From Cupriavidus basilensis OR16 (GTDB lineage: Bacteria; Pseudomonadota; Gammaproteobacteria; Burkholderiales; Burkholderiaceae): DNA of 64,000 bases. Shown piece by piece: positions 45,602 to 56,873 of the stretch (the stretch's first letter is position 1; every line of letters begins with the position of its first letter). Both the position numbers and the translations under genes were made by a program. The stretch spans positions 1 through 64,000 of the forward strand of contig NZ_AHJE01000015.1 in the NCBI RefSeq assembly GCF_000243095.1. Direction: 5' to 3'. Below the pieces are notes generated by a model that saw only the letters and a program-made list of their open reading frames with translations, had not been told where the DNA came from and did no database searches.

Positions 45602-46651
45602 ATGTCCATCCGAACCGCCGCCCCCGCCCTGGCCGCCGCCCTGCTGTTTGGGGCAAGTACGCCACTTGCAAAAGCCCTGGCCGGCTCGATCCCGCCCTTG
45701 CTGCTTGCCGGCCTGCTGTACCTGGGCAGCGGGCTGGGGCTTGGCATCCTGCTCGCGCTGCGGCGCAGCATGGCCGGCGCCGCGGCAAACCCGCTCACCG
45801 TGCCACGCCACGAGACGCCATGGCTGCTGGGTGCCATCCTGGCCGGTGGCGTGGCGGGGCCGGCCCTGCTGATGACCGGCCTGGCCAGCACGAGCGCGGC
45901 ATCCGCCTCCTTGCTGCTGAATGTGGAAGGGGTCTTCACGGCGCTGATCGCCTGGCTGGTCTTCAGGGAAAACGCAAGCCGCCACATCGTGCTTGGCATG
46001 CTTGCCATCGTGATGGGCGGCTTGCTGTTGTCCTGGCAGCCGGGCAGCCTGCAGTTGTCCGCGGGCGCCTTGCTGATCGTCGGCGCGTGCCTGTGCTGGG
46101 CCATCGACAACAACCTGACGCGCAAGGTGTCGAGCAATGACGCCATGCTGATTGCCTGCATCAAGGGGCTGGTGGCCGGGCTGTGCAACACCGGGCTGGC
46201 GCTGGCCGGCGGCGATCACCTGCCGGCGCTGCCCGCGCTGGGCGCGGCCATGATCATCGGGTTCCTCGGCTATGGCGTGAGCCTGGCGCTGTTCGTCATC
46301 GCGCTGCGGCTGCTGGGCACCGCCCGCACTGGCGCGTATTTCTCCGTGGCGCCGCTGTTTGGCGTGGTGATCGCGTTCGGCATGTGGCCGCAGGCGCCGC
46401 AGCCGGTGTTCTACGTGGCGGCGCTGCTGATGGCGCTGGGAGTCTGGCTTCACCTGCGCGAGCATCATGAGCATGAGCATAGCCACGAGGCGACCGAGCA
46501 CAGCCATGCGCATCGCCACGATGCGCACCACCAGCACGAGCATGCGTTCGCTTGGGACGGGCAGGAGCCGCACCGGCACATGCACCGGCACGCGCCGCTG
46601 GTGCACAAGCACCCGCACTATCCGGATACGCATCACCGGCACTCGCACTGA
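45602..46651 (+). CDS. EamA/DMT permease with a His-rich C-terminal tail
   Basis: 349 residues: ten predicted membrane helices in two EamA repeats (ALLFGASTPLAKALAGSIPP in the first; GALLIVGACLCWAIDNNLTR in the second), followed by a cytoplasmic tail of about 65 residues with 24 His (LREHHEHEHSHEATEHSHAH and more). Tails of this kind bind Zn, Ni or Co in CDF and nickel exporters but are unusual for DMT permeases. It may export a metal or metal chelate, or be gated by metal; inference only. Confidence 0.88.
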   Translation: MSIRTAAPALAAALLFGASTPLAKALAGSIPPLLLAGLLYLGSGLGLGILLALRRSMAGAAANPLTVPRHETPWLLGAILAGGVAGPALLMTGLASTSAASASLLLNVEGVFTALIAWLVFRENASRHIVLGMLAIVMGGLLLSWQPGSLQLSAGALLIVGACLCWAIDNNLTRKVSSNDAMLIACIKGLVAGLCNTGLALAGGDHLPALPALGAAMIIGFLGYGVSLALFVIALRLLGTARTGAYFSVAPLFGVVIAFGMWPQAPQPVFYVAALLMALGVWLHLREHHEHEHSHEATEHSHAHRHDAHHQHEHAFAWDGQEPHRHMHRHAPLVHKHPHYPDTHHRHSH

Positions 46652-46687
46652 GGCACGGGTGAACCAAAGCGGCGCCGGCGGCCTTGC

Positions 46688-49600
46688 CTATGGCGCGATG
46701 CCGCCCTCCCGCGTGGCCAGCGTGGCCAGCGCGGCCAGGTAGTCGTAGCGCTCGAGCTGCGCCTGCAAGCGCAGGCAGGCATCGGCGGACAGCAGGCGGG
46801 CAAGGCGGTCACGGTAGCGGGCAAACGTGTGGTTGGCCGCGCTGTCGCCCTCTTCCAGCTGTTCGCGCAGGATCTCAAGCACGGCTTGCGGCGTGACATC
46901 GGGATCCGCAAGGGAGCCGGCCCCATCCGGCGCGCCGGCATCCATTGCGGCGGGCTCGGTTGGCAGGTGCATGCGCAAGATCGCCAGCAATGGCAGGAAG
47001 GTGGTGCGCAAGGCCGCCAGCAGCGTGACGGGATCGGGGCGTCCGGGCGCGTGGGGGAGCTGCAGGCTCGCCTCCAGCGTAGCCGCCGCGCCCGAGATCG
47101 CCATGGCGCCAAGATTGGCGGCCAGGCCCTTGAGCGAGTGCGCGAGCGCCAGCGCGCCGTCGCGGTCACCGCGGGCCAGCCGCTCGCCGATCCGGTCCGG
47201 CATGTCGGCATAGCCGCTGGCAAAGCGATCGAGCAACTGCCGGTAGACTTCCACGCGGCCGCTGACGCGGCCCAGGCCGCCGCTGACATCCAGATGCGCA
47301 GATGTTGCCAACGCGTCCACCCAGGCCGGCCGGGAGCCGGCCTGGCGGGCCGCGTCGTCGCCACCCGGGACCGCCAGCCACTGGCGCAGCATGGCATAGA
47401 AGGCCGGCGGGCTGATCGGCTTGGCGATATGGTCGTTCATGCCGGCCTCCAGGCAGCGCGCCCGGTCTTCCGGCAACGCGTTCGCCGTCATGGCCACCAC
47501 CGGCAGGCTCGCGAACGCCGGGATCTCGCGGATGTGCCGCGTGGCTTCAAACCCGTCCATCACCGGCATCTGCACATCCATCAGGACCAGGTCATAGGCG
47601 CCGGCCTGCAGCAGGTTCAGCGCAACGGCGCCGTTCTCGGCCGTATCGGGGTAGATGCCCGCGGCCTGCAGCAGGTGGACCGCGACCTCCCGGTTGATGT
47701 CGTTGTCCTCCACCAGCAGCACGCGCGCGCTCGGCAACTCCGGCGTGGCGTCCAGCGCCGCCGCGTGCGGCTCCGCCGCCTCCGGCGCCGCGTCATGGTC
47801 CGGGGCCAGCGTGCGCACCGTCGCCTCCAGCAGCAGCGATGCGCTCACCGGCTTGATCAGCGTCGCGTCAAAACCCGAGCGCTCGCCTTCGCGCAACACT
47901 TCCTCGCGGCCATGGGCGGTAATCATGACGCGGCGCGGGCGCGGGTGGCGCAGGCGCATGGCGTCGATATGGCGGGCGGTCTCGATGCCATCCAGGCCGG
48001 GCATCTTCCAGTCGATGAACACAGCCTGGTAGGGGTCGGCGGCCTCATCGGCCTGCGCGATCATTGCCAGCGCGGCCCGGCCGGATGCGGCCTCGTCCAC
48101 CCGGAAGCCAAAGTTGCGCAGCATGGCGATGATGACCTGGCGGGCGTAGTCGTGATCGTCCGCCACCAGCAGGCGGCATCCGGCCAGCTGCGGCGCGAGC
48201 GTGGCGCTGGCTGGCCGTCGCTTGCCGGCCAGCAGGTCCAGCTCGAACCAGAAGTTGCTGCCCTGCCCGAGGGTGCTTTGCACGCCGAGGGTGCCGCCCA
48301 TCAGCTCCACCAGCCGGCGGCAGATGGCCAGCCCCAGGCCGCTGCCGCCGTAGCGCCGGGTGGTGGAGGCATCGGCCTGCTCGAAACTCTGGAACAGGCG
48401 CGAGCAGGTGGCCGCGTCGATGCCAATGCCGGTGTCGCGCACCTCGAAGCGCAAACGGATGCGCGGCTGGGAATCGCCGGCGCCGTGGCGCTCGACGCGG
48501 ATGACGATTTCGCCCTGGTGGGTGAACTTGACCGCGTTGTTGGCAAAGTTGATCAGGATCTGCCGCAGGCGCAGCGGATCGCCGCGCAACGAGTCCGGCA
48601 CGTCCGGGGCGACCTCCACGATCAGCTCCAGGTGCTTGGCAACGGCCCGCTCGGCCACCAGGTCGCTCACCGTTCGCAGCATCCGCTCCAGCGAAAAATC
48701 GACCCGCTCGATCTCCAGCTTGCCGGCCTCGATCTTAGACAGGTCGAGGATGTCATCGATGATCTCGAGCAGATGCTGGCCGGAATGCTGGATCTTTTCC
48801 AGGTAGCCGCGCTGCTTGTCATCGAGCCGCGTGCGCAGCGCCAGGTGCGCCATGCCGATCACCGCGTTCATCGGGGTGCGGATCTCATGGCTCATATTGG
48901 CCAGGAAGCTGGCCTTGGCATGCGCGGCGCTCTCCGCCTCCTGCTTGGCCACGACCAGTTCGGCATTGGCCTGGGCGAGCTCCCGCGTACGTTCCTCGAC
49001 CCGGCGCTCCAGCGTCTGGGACAGGAACGTCAGCCGGTGGTTGGCCTCGACCTGCTCCGTGATATCGATGCCCACCGCGCCGACCCCGACCACTTCCTGG
49101 GTAGCCGGGTTGCGCACCGGGAAGCGCATCACCTGGAGATGGCGCTCGCCACGGGGCGTCTCCAGCGCGTAGACGTGCTCCTCGCCTTGCCCGAGGACAT
49201 CACGCGCGCCTCCATCTCCCGGCGCGCCCGGGCGGTGTCCGGCCGGTCGCCGAAAACCCAGCCGGCGCGGCCGAGCACCTCCCCCTCGCGCGCGCCCAGC
49301 AGCGCCTGCATGGCCGGGTTGAATGCCAGCATGACGTGATGGCGGTCCTTGAGCGACATGATGCGGGCGAGTGCTCGAGCATCGCGCGCATCCTTTCCTG
49401 GCTTTCCGCCAGGCGCCTGCCGTCCCGCCTCGCGATCCACGTAGCGGTGCCGATCAACAACAGGATGATGGCAGTCAGTGCCGCCAGTACGTTGCGGGTG
49501 AACAGGTACGGGGCGAACGCTTCGCCCATGTCCTGCTCCACGATCAAACCCATCTCCAGGCCGGGGACCCAGATGCCTGCGCCCGCGGCCGGCAGGCCAC

Positions 49601-50534
49601 GGTAATCGGTATAGTCGTAGGCAAGCACCGAGGCATGATCGCGCAGCAAGCGCTCGGCAACCAGGGTCAGCGGGCCGTCCTTGCCCCCGTTCTGACCTGT
49701 TTGCCCAGGGACCCGGGCAAACACATTGAGCATGGATGCCGCACCTGGCGCCAGCCGGCCCTTGGCTTCCAGTTCGGGGCCGAAGCGGCTGGGCGACACC
49801 AGCCTGCCCTGCGCGTCGATCGCGTAAAGCTCACCGGTGCGGCCGAACTGGCCGGCCGCGATGATCGGCAGCATCACGGCGCCGGGATCCAGCCGCAGGC
49901 ACAGCACGCCGATGGCGCGTCCCGCGTCCAGCAGCCGCACGCACACCACCTGGAACGGCAGGTCGACCAGCATGCCCCACGGGTCCCGGGTTGGCTTCGG
50001 GGCAGGGTAAGGCGGCGAGGCCGCGCTGCCCTCTTGCAGCGCCCGCCGGGCAGCCTGGGAGGGTTCCGGCAAGAGTGCGTGGCCAATGCGGCCTGGCAGC
50101 TCCGAGGCCACGACCTTGAGCTCAGGCGTAGCCAGGACATAACCCAGGTAGCCATTGCTCTGGAGGACCGGTGTCGCCCACCGCTCGAACCTGGCCACCG
50201 CCTCGCCATCCGGCAACGGCTGGCCTGGCGCCAACAGCAGCGGGCGCGCGAGGCTGAGCGCCTCCGGCAGGTGCGCGATCCGCTCGGCCCGCCGCTGTTG
50301 CTCGCCACTCCAGAGCCCAAGCAACCGTGCGTTCGTCGCCAGCATCGACTCCACCCGCGCGCCCAGGTTGGCCCGGTCGTTCTCGTACACCAGTTGGGCG
50401 GCGCCGCCGGCGAGCAGGCAGACGGTCACCACCAGCAGCATGGGATAGGTGTAGCGCCGGACACCGGCGCGCGTCGCCGCCCGTGTGCGCCAGGCGGCCA
50501 GGAATTTAGAGGCGTAGGCAGATTGGGACATCAT
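46688..50534 (-). pseudogene. Hybrid sensor histidine kinase with two frameshifts
   Basis: One gene in three frames, about 1,280 residues if restored. Order: N-terminal membrane helix (PMLLVVTVCLLAGGAAQLVY), periplasmic Cache-like sensor, second helix ([19 protein letters not shown]), PAS domain, HisKA ([20 protein letters not shown]), HATPase ([19 protein letters not shown]), two receiver domains ([25 protein letters not shown]) and an Hpt domain ([14 protein letters not shown]). Frames change at about 49365-49385 (before [18 protein letters not shown]) and about 49195-49215 (before [16 protein letters not shown]), both inside the PAS domain. It follows the HD-GYP gene by two bases, so they form an operon and probably a signalling pair. 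Confidence 0.85.
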
Positions 50535-50536
50535 GC

Positions 50537-51685
50537 TCAGGGCGTCACGACGGGATAGCCGTTGGCAGCCACTAATGCCGCCTCGCGCTCATGGTCCGCG
50601 GCGGTGTCCGCGTAGCGCTGCGAAATGGCCAGGAACTCAGGCGCGATGGCCAGGAACGCGTCCACCATGTCCGGATCGAAATGACCGCCGCGCCCTTCGC
50701 CGATCATCCTGACCGCCTGCTCGTGCGGAAATGCGGGCTTGTAGACGCGCCGGCTGATGAGCGCATCGTAGACGTCGGCGATCGCCATCAGGCGCGCGGA
50801 GACGGGAATCGCATCGCCCGACAACCCGTCGGGGTAGCCGCTGCCGTCCCATTTTTCCTGGTGATAGTGCGCAATCTCGCGGGCGTAGCGCAGGAAGGAG
50901 TTGGGGGTGCCGCACTGTGCCTCGGCATGCGCGATGGCGTCGCGCCCGAGCGTGGTATGGGTCTTCATGACCTCGAACTCTTCGGCGGTCAGCTTGCCGG
51001 GCTTGAGCAGGATGCGATCCGGGATGCCGACCTTGCCGATGTCGTGCAACGGCGCCGACTTGAACAGCAGTTCGATGGTCTCGTCGTTGAGCTCATCGCA
51101 AAAGCGGGGATGGTGCCGCAGCGCCTGTGCCAGGCGGCGCACGTAGTGCTGGGTGCGCCGCAGGTGGTTGCCGGTCTCGTTGTCGCGGGTCTCCGCCAGC
51201 GATGCCATGGCCATGATGGTGACGTCCTGGATCACGGAGATCTCCCGCAGCCGCCGCTGCACCTCCTGCTCCAGGTAAGCCGACTTGTCCCTGAGGAAAT
51301 CCCTGGCGTTCTTGAGGGTGAGATGGGTGGCGATGCGTGCGTGCATCACCAACGGGCTGAGCGGCTTCATGATGTAGTCCACCGCGCCGACCTGGAACCC
51401 GCGCGTCTCATCGTGCTCGCCGGTACGGGACGTCAGGAAGATGACCGGCACGTCCATGGTGGCCGGGTTGGCCTTGAGCTGGCGGCACGCCTCGTAGCCG
51501 TCCATGTCCGGCATCATCACGTCAAGCAGGATCAGGCTTGGCGGCGCCGCCGTGGCGATGCGCACCGCGGCGCTGCCCGAGGTCGCCACCTTCACCCGAT
51601 AGCGATCCTGAAGCAACGCCGCCATCATCGCGATGTTTTCTGGAAGATCGTCTACCACGAGAATCGTGGGCTGGGCGTCGGACAT
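50537..51685 (-). CDS. Response regulator with HD-GYP c-di-GMP phosphodiesterase domain
   Basis: 382 residues from MSDAQPTILVVDD (an ATG at 51697 is also possible). Receiver domain with phospho-Asp in ILLDVMMPDMDGYE and Lys in YIMKPLS; a coiled linker (LRDKSAYLEQEVQRRLREIS); then HD-GYP with HDIGKVGIPDRILLKPG, HTTLGRD and HYHQEKWDGSGYPDGL. It likely hydrolyses cyclic di-GMP when phosphorylated, here perhaps by the hybrid kinase encoded directly downstream. Confidence 0.94.
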   Translation of the reverse strand: MSDAQPTILVVDDLPENIAMMAALLQDRYRVKVATSGSAAVRIATAAPPSLILLDVMMPDMDGYEACRQLKANPATMDVPVIFLTSRTGEHDETRGFQVGAVDYIMKPLSPLVMHARIATHLTLKNARDFLRDKSAYLEQEVQRRLREISVIQDVTIMAMASLAETRDNETGNHLRRTQHYVRRLAQALRHHPRFCDELNDETIELLFKSAPLHDIGKVGIPDRILLKPGKLTAEEFEVMKTHTTLGRDAIAHAEAQCGTPNSFLRYAREIAHYHQEKWDGSGYPDGLSGDAIPVSARLMAIADVYDALISRRVYKPAFPHEQAVRMIGEGRGGHFDPDMVDAFLAIAPEFLAISQRYADTAADHEREAALVAANGYPVVTP

Positions 51686-51992
51686 ATCAGAGCGCATGGG
51701 GAGATTCAGTTCGGGATACTTGCCGGACAGGCAATTTGACGGCGTTCCGGCGCGCTTCGGAAAACATGCCGTCATATTGCGTTGACATAGCGGATTGCTC
51801 GCACCGGGTCGCCTTTCGCCCGGGCTAGGCCACGGATTGCACGGGACGCGACAACCCTAGGTGCATCCCGGCCCCTGTCTTGCCATAACGGACATCTTGC
51901 GCCGCAATTCACCCCCTTCTGCGGAGGGGGTCAAGTATTGGCACTCGTGGCCGTTAACGCCGCCGCCGAGCAGACGTGGTAAAAAGCAGGGC

Positions 51993-52016
51993 AAAAAAAG
52001 GCCCACCGAAGTGGGC
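51993..52016 (-). terminator. Orphan minus-strand rho-independent terminator
   Basis: gcccac-cgaa-gtgggc (52001-52016) with seven A directly left of it (51993-51999), i.e. a stem followed by T7 on the minus strand. No annotated minus-strand gene ends here; the nearest upstream is the kinase at 52952. Confidence 0.7.
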
Positions 52017-52243
52017 TTTCCCAAGAGAGACGGACATCGGTCGCATGGCATTGACGCTGACACCCCCGCGATCGCTTCAATGCTCGCCGACTACGCCGCA
52101 AGGCGTGTCCGCATTGCCGGCACCGCCACACGGCGCACCGGCATGTCACCCGAACCACAGCGAACGCATGCAGGCATCCAGGCCCGTCTGTCGCTGAATC
52201 GAGGCAACGGCGGCATTGTCATGGGTTCCCGCGGCATCGGAAA

Positions 52244-52257
52244 GAGTACAAATACTC
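52244..52257 (+). promoter_or_regulatory. Dyad GAGTA-N4-TACTC, copy 1
   Basis: gagta-caaa-tactc, extended to agagta/tactct. Upstream of the 139-residue protein gene. Confidence 0.5.
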
Positions 52258-52303
52258 TCCCCCATGCCCTCGGCAACGGATGCGAATACAGGACGCGCAA
52301 GCT

Positions 52304-52317
52304 GAGTACTTCTACTC
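52304..52317 (+). promoter_or_regulatory. Dyad GAGTA-N4-TACTC, copy 2
   Basis: gagta-cttc-tactc, exactly 60 bp from copy 1 and 35 bp before the next start codon. Same-face spacing suggests cooperative binding of one regulator. Confidence 0.5.
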
Positions 52318-52351
52318 TTTCGCGGCAGCCATCGCCAAGCCATCATGAGGC

Positions 52352-52771
52352 ATGGAAACGCATCAGCAAACTATTCGCCATACCTTGCGCATCGACCAAT
52401 GGATGATGGCGGTGGGCAACCAGGAAACCTCGCTGGAGTATGACGACTGGTTAAGCAACGTTCTCAACGGCCTGGCGCCCGGGCTGTCGGAGCACGCCAT
52501 ATCGATAGTGACCCGCGAGGGCAAGACCGAGATCCGGTTCGAACACCGCGCGCGCTATGAGGTCCGTCATCCGAAGATCGGCGTCCGGCGCTTCGTGTGC
52601 GCCGTCGATGGCGATGTGACATTGATCGCCTTCGAGCATACGGTCTCCGGTGTGCGCTACCCATGGGTGACGATCGACGGTGCATTCACCCAGGCCGAAC
52701 TGCTTACGCTCAGGCTCCTGTCCACCGGACTCGACCTGTGTGCTGCCGCGGTCGGCGTGGAGAGCCGCTGA
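52352..52771 (+). CDS. Hypothetical protein, 139 residues
   Basis: No family recognised. Soluble alpha/beta protein (HTLRIDQWMMAVGNQETSLE, AISIVTREGKTEIRFEHRAR, VTIDGAFTQAELLTLRLLST) with no signal peptide. A gaggc precedes the ATG. It stands alone between the HD-GYP and second kinase genes, on the opposite strand, and the paired dyads upstream suggest regulated expression. Confidence 0.6.
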   Translation: METHQQTIRHTLRIDQWMMAVGNQETSLEYDDWLSNVLNGLAPGLSEHAISIVTREGKTEIRFEHRARYEVRHPKIGVRRFVCAVDGDVTLIAFEHTVSGVRYPWVTIDGAFTQAELLTLRLLSTGLDLCAAAVGVESR

Positions 52772-52951
52772 AACGTTGGCGGTTCCGGCGGCCGCTGCGA
52801 TGGGCGGTCGCCCCGATTTTGTAGTCCAGAGCCCGCTTCGCGCGAGAGGCTTACGAGCATGGCCGATTTTTGCAGGGATACAGCACTCCCCTGTGTCCCC
52901 CCCTGCAGATGAAGCGCCAGATTCACGCGCCGGGATGGCTCTGGACTCTTT

Positions 52952-55900
52952 TTATACCGCGCCCACGGCACAAGCCGAACGCATATTGGCGATCAGCGCC
53001 GGGAAGTCCCGGCCCAGCGCGGAGAGCGCCGCGGCATCCGCCCTGCCATCCTGCAAGCCACGGTCCAGCGCCGCGCATGCCCGCGCGAGCTCGGCCGCCC
53101 CAAGCATGCCAAGGATGGCCTTCATGCCGTGGACATGCAGGCTTGCCTGGCCAAAGTCGCCGACCCCGATGGCCTCATGGATCCGCATGACCACGTCCGC
53201 GCGCTCAGCGCATACACGCCTGGCCAGATTGACATAGAGATCCTCCCGGCCGAACAAGAGCTTGATCCCCGCGGCAGCGTCCAGGCCCGGTATGCCCTTC
53301 AGGGCCTGCGTCACCGCTGACGCCGGTGACGTCGCCTGCGCCGTCACCGCCATCATCGTCCCTGCTCCCGCCAAGCCGCGCGCCGCGCCCCTCGGCGCAG
53401 CGACGGGCGGTAACCATGCCGCAATGGTGCGGAACATCGCTTCTGCGTCAATCGGCTTTGAAATATGGTCGTTCATCCCGCCCTCGATGCAGCGGATGCG
53501 GTCCGCCGACATCACGTCGGCTGTCAGCGCCAGCACCGGCAGGGCCTGCAGGCCCAGGCCATGGCGAATCACGCCGGTGGTCTCGATGCCATCCATGCCC
53601 GGCATATGGATATCCATCAGCACGATATCGAATGCGTGTTCCTTGAGCGCCGCCAGCGCCTGCGGACCATCGCCGGCAACGTGCACGTCCATGCCCACCA
53701 GTTCGAGAAGGTCGCGCGCGACCTCCTGGTTGATCGCGTTGTCCTCGACCAGCAAGGCCGTGCGCCCGCGCAATGCCTGCCACTCCGGCGCCGCGGGCGC
53801 GCGGCAACGAGGCGGCGCCATCGCTGGATGCGAGATCCCGGAGCCAGGCCCGGCCGACCTATCCCCTCGCGCAATCTCCAGCGACACCTCGAACGAGAAG
53901 GTACTGCCCACGCCGGCCTGGCTGCGCGCGAAAACGCGCCCCCGCATGAGCTCAGCCAGTTTCCTGCTGATGACCAGCCCTAGCCCCGTGCCTTCAAAGC
54001 GGCGGTTCATCGCGCCATCCAGTTGCTGGAACGGCGTGAACAGCAGCGGCAACGCATCCGGCGCAATGCCTACACCCGTGTCCTCGACCTCGAAACACAA
54101 GGCGATATCGTTGCCGCGGACGAGCGTTTCCCTGACGCGCAGGAATACCTCACCGTGATCCGTGAACTTCAGCGCGTTGCTCAGGAGATTGATCAGGATC
54201 TGCCCGACCCGCTGCGGATCGCCGACAAGGCGCAGCGGAATCGCGGGCGACATGGAAATGGACAAGCTGATGCCCTTGGCTTCCGCCGTTTCCCAGAACA
54301 GGCCGGTGACACGGTCCAGCAGGTCAGGCAAGTAGAACTCGCGCGCGTCGATGGTGAGCCTTTCCGCCTCGATCTTCGAGAAATCCAGGATATCGTTGAC
54401 GATCTCCAGCAAGTGTTCGGCGGACGTGCCGATGCGCTCCAGATAGCGGTCCAGCTTGTCCGCGCGCTCCCGGTTCAGCGCCAGGTGCGACATGCCGATG
54501 ATGGCGTTCAGCGGCGTCCTGATCTCGTGGCTCATATTGGCCAGGAACTTCGCCTTGGCGCGCGCAGCCGCCACAGCCGCCTCGCGGGCCGCCGTCAGCT
54601 GCAGCGTTCGCTCTTCGACGCGTGCTTCCAGCGTGTCAGTCAGCAGCTCCAGGGCCTGCCGGGTGCGCTCCTGCTCGGTGATATCGGCGACCACCGTACC
54701 GACGCCGATGATGCCCGTATCGTCCGGCCCGGGCACCGGGAACTTGACCACGCGGAAGATGCGCTCTTCGCCGTCACGCGGGCTGGTCGTATGCACCTGG
54801 TTTTGGGGTAATCCGCTGGCCAATACCCGCTCGTGCATATCGCGGCTGATCTGTGCGATGCGGCGATTCGGGATGATGTCCCAGACGCGGCATCCCACGG
54901 CAACGCCTGGCGCCACCCCGATGCCTTGCTCGTAAGCGCGATTGGCCATGATGCCCACGCCCTTGGGGTTCATGTAGGCCAGCCCGGTCGGCACATGCTC
55001 GCGGAATGCGCGCATGCGCTCCTCGTTCTCGGACGCGCCGCGGCGCGCGCGCCACTGGAACACCGCCAGCGCGAGGATCAGGCCGATCGCGATCGCGGCG
55101 AGGCTCGCGATCGCGGTGCGGACCAGGAAGTACGACTGATAGGCTTCGTCAACCTGTAGCTCGACGACCAGCCCCATGTCCTGGCTCGCCAGCCATCGGC
55201 CAGCCCCGATGACCTTGTGCCCGTCATGGCCATCATAGCCATCGACGGCCACCACCTCCTCGCCTCTGTCCGCCAGCAGCCGCGACGCAAGTTGAGTCGG
55301 GGCGTCGCCAGCGCCGCCGCGCACCGGCGCATCGCCGGCAGGCCGCACGCCTGGCACTCTCGCCCACAGCGCCCCGGCGTCCTCCGGCCGCGCACGATCC
55401 GGCGCCGCACGGCGCTCCGAGGCGCGGGTCGGGGAGAGAATGCGCGCGGAGGAATCGATCGCGTAAGCCTCGCCCGTTTCGCCTATCCGGCCCGCCTTGA
55501 GAATCTTGAATAGCCTCACATAGGGATCGACGCGCAGGCACAGGAAGCCAGCAATCCGTCCGTCCGCATCGATACGCGCGCACGCAAGCTGATAGAACAT
55601 CCCGGCCGGCTGCTCGACGCCCTGGAGCATGAGCGGCCGCGTCGAGACCGTGGGCGGCGAGATGGCAAATCCAAGCGCCTGCGCCCCCCGCAGCGTCCGT
55701 TTGGTCTGCTCGGTCAGGTTCGAGGTGTTGGCATAGCGCGGGCTGCTCGCCGCGATAATGGTGTTGTCCGGCCGGATCAGGGCATAGCCGTCGAAGCCCC
55801 GGCTCCGGTAGATCGGCAGGATCCACTGATCGAATTCCGTCTGCAAATCGGGGCGGCCGGGATCTGCCAGGATACGTTTCACCAGTTTTATCAGGGCAGG

Positions 55901-56146
55901 ATTCTCGACAATGGTCCCGACTCGCCCCGCCGAATCCTCTCCCATCGTCCAGTTCAGGTCCGACATCGCCTGCAGCACGGATTTCAAGCGGCTTTCGGCA
56001 CTCCGGTGAAATTGCTTTTCGAGGCCCCGGAGCACCTCATGGCTCGAGACCAGCAGCAATACAACGGCGACCGCCGCCATGATGAGATTCAGGCGGACCT
56101 CTCTCCCGCTTGGCCCTCGCAAACTCCTGAAGTAACGCTTGATCAT
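52952..56146 (-). CDS. Hybrid sensor histidine kinase/response regulator
   Basis: 1,064 residues from [14 protein letters not shown] (aggaa six bases upstream). First helix [20 protein letters not shown], a ~300-residue Cache-like periplasmic sensor, second helix ([20 protein letters not shown]), PAS ([17 protein letters not shown]), coiled coil, HisKA with [20 protein letters not shown], HATPase ([25 protein letters not shown]), one receiver ([19 protein letters not shown]) and a C-terminal Hpt ([15 protein letters not shown]). It is a paralogue of the frameshifted kinase at 46.7-50.5 kb but has one receiver. The FixJ-type regulator 125 bp upstream in the same direction is a likely partner. 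Confidence 0.94.
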   Translation of the reverse strand: MIKRYFRSLRGPSGREVRLNLIMAAVAVVLLLVSSHEVLRGLEKQFHRSAESRLKSVLQAMSDLNWTMGEDSAGRVGTIVENPALIKLVKRILADPGRPDLQTEFDQWILPIYRSRGFDGYALIRPDNTIIAASSPRYANTSNLTEQTKRTLRGAQALGFAISPPTVSTRPLMLQGVEQPAGMFYQLACARIDADGRIAGFLCLRVDPYVRLFKILKAGRIGETGEAYAIDSSARILSPTRASERRAAPDRARPEDAGALWARVPGVRPAGDAPVRGGAGDAPTQLASRLLADRGEEVVAVDGYDGHDGHKVIGAGRWLASQDMGLVVELQVDEAYQSYFLVRTAIASLAAIAIGLILALAVFQWRARRGASENEERMRAFREHVPTGLAYMNPKGVGIMANRAYEQGIGVAPGVAVGCRVWDIIPNRRIAQISRDMHERVLASGLPQNQVHTTSPRDGEERIFRVVKFPVPGPDDTGIIGVGTVVADITEQERTRQALELLTDTLEARVEERTLQLTAAREAAVAAARAKAKFLANMSHEIRTPLNAIIGMSHLALNRERADKLDRYLERIGTSAEHLLEIVNDILDFSKIEAERLTIDAREFYLPDLLDRVTGLFWETAEAKGISLSISMSPAIPLRLVGDPQRVGQILINLLSNALKFTDHGEVFLRVRETLVRGNDIALCFEVEDTGVGIAPDALPLLFTPFQQLDGAMNRRFEGTGLGLVISRKLAELMRGRVFARSQAGVGSTFSFEVSLEIARGDRSAGPGSGISHPAMAPPRCRAPAAPEWQALRGRTALLVEDNAINQEVARDLLELVGMDVHVAGDGPQALAALKEHAFDIVLMDIHMPGMDGIETTGVIRHGLGLQALPVLALTADVMSADRIRCIEGGMNDHISKPIDAEAMFRTIAAWLPPVAAPRGAARGLAGAGTMMAVTAQATSPASAVTQALKGIPGLDAAAGIKLLFGREDLYVNLARRVCAERADVVMRIHEAIGVGDFGQASLHVHGMKAILGMLGAAELARACAALDRGLQDGRADAAALSALGRDFPALIANMRSACAVGAV

Positions 56147-56270
56147 GATTTCCTGCGACGGGTCGCGGCTTATGAAAGGCGAAGCGGCGTTCCTGCCCGG
56201 TGCCGGCAGCAAACGAGACCTCGATTTCCGGGTTTCGCGACGTCTTTTATTGACGCTCTGGCAGGATGGA

Positions 56271-56873
56271 TCAATCGAGAAGCAGCGTTGTCAATTCAAT
56301 CGCTGATTTGACCTGCAGCTTCTCCATCAGGTGCGCGCGGTGATTTTCCACGGTGCGGGTGCTGATTCCCAGTTCCCCGGCGATCGCTTTGCTGGTCTTG
56401 CCGGTGGTGACGTGCCAGGCAACTACCCGCTCCTTCGGGGTCAGGAGTGCAAGGCGCGAGCTTTTGTCGGCCGAGGCCAGCTGCTGCTCGTGCATCTGGC
56501 GGCTGCGTTCCAGCGCGCCCCGCACTTTTTGCATCAGCATTGCGCCGTCGACGGGCTTCACCAGGAAATCGAGCGCGCCCGCCTTCATCGCCTTGACCAC
56601 CGAAGGGACCTCGGAGTAAGCGGAAACAAAGATGGTGGGCGGAAAAACACCCATGCCGACCAGCGCACCCTGCATCTGCAGGCCGCACATCCCCGGCATG
56701 CGCAGATCGCAGACCAGGCATTCAACCGGCGCCGGCCGGTACGATTCGACAAACGCGCGAGCGCTAACGAATGTCCTTATGTCGGCGCCAAGGCCACGAA
56801 GCAACTCATGGTATGTCCAGAGCACAATCTCATCGTCGTCAACTAGATAGATTACGGGTCGCTCAACTACCAC
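56271..56873 (-). CDS. FixJ/NarL-type response regulator
   Basis: 200 residues from a GTG at 56873 with ggag upstream. Receiver domain with acidic pocket YLVDDDE, phospho-Asp in LVCDLRMPGM and Lys in FLVKPVD; LuxR-type helix-turn-helix LTPKERVVAWHVTTGKTSKA, GISTRTVENHRAHLMEKL. The frame reaches 57044 through a tandem repeat coding GPIGPIG, but FixJ proteins start at the receiver, so I reject that extension. First gene of an operon with the hybrid kinase. Confidence 0.9.
   Translation of the reverse strand: MVVERPVIYLVDDDEIVLWTYHELLRGLGADIRTFVSARAFVESYRPAPVECLVCDLRMPGMCGLQMQGALVGMGVFPPTIFVSAYSEVPSVVKAMKAGALDFLVKPVDGAMLMQKVRGALERSRQMHEQQLASADKSSRLALLTPKERVVAWHVTTGKTSKAIAGELGISTRTVENHRAHLMEKLQVKSAIELTTLLLD

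Larger units (their letters stand above)
51698..52351. other. Intergenic region with hairpins, orphan terminator and paired dyads
   Basis: No convincing gene; the frames here have no recognisable content. A strong hairpin occupies 51909-51929 (accccc...gggggt). A minus-strand terminator (51993-52016) and two GAGTA-N4-TACTC dyads are listed separately. Confidence 0.6.

Noticed and set aside
51861-52406. 181-codon plus-strand frame
   Set aside because: It spans hairpins, the orphan terminator and dyads, has no domain-like content, and overlaps the next start.
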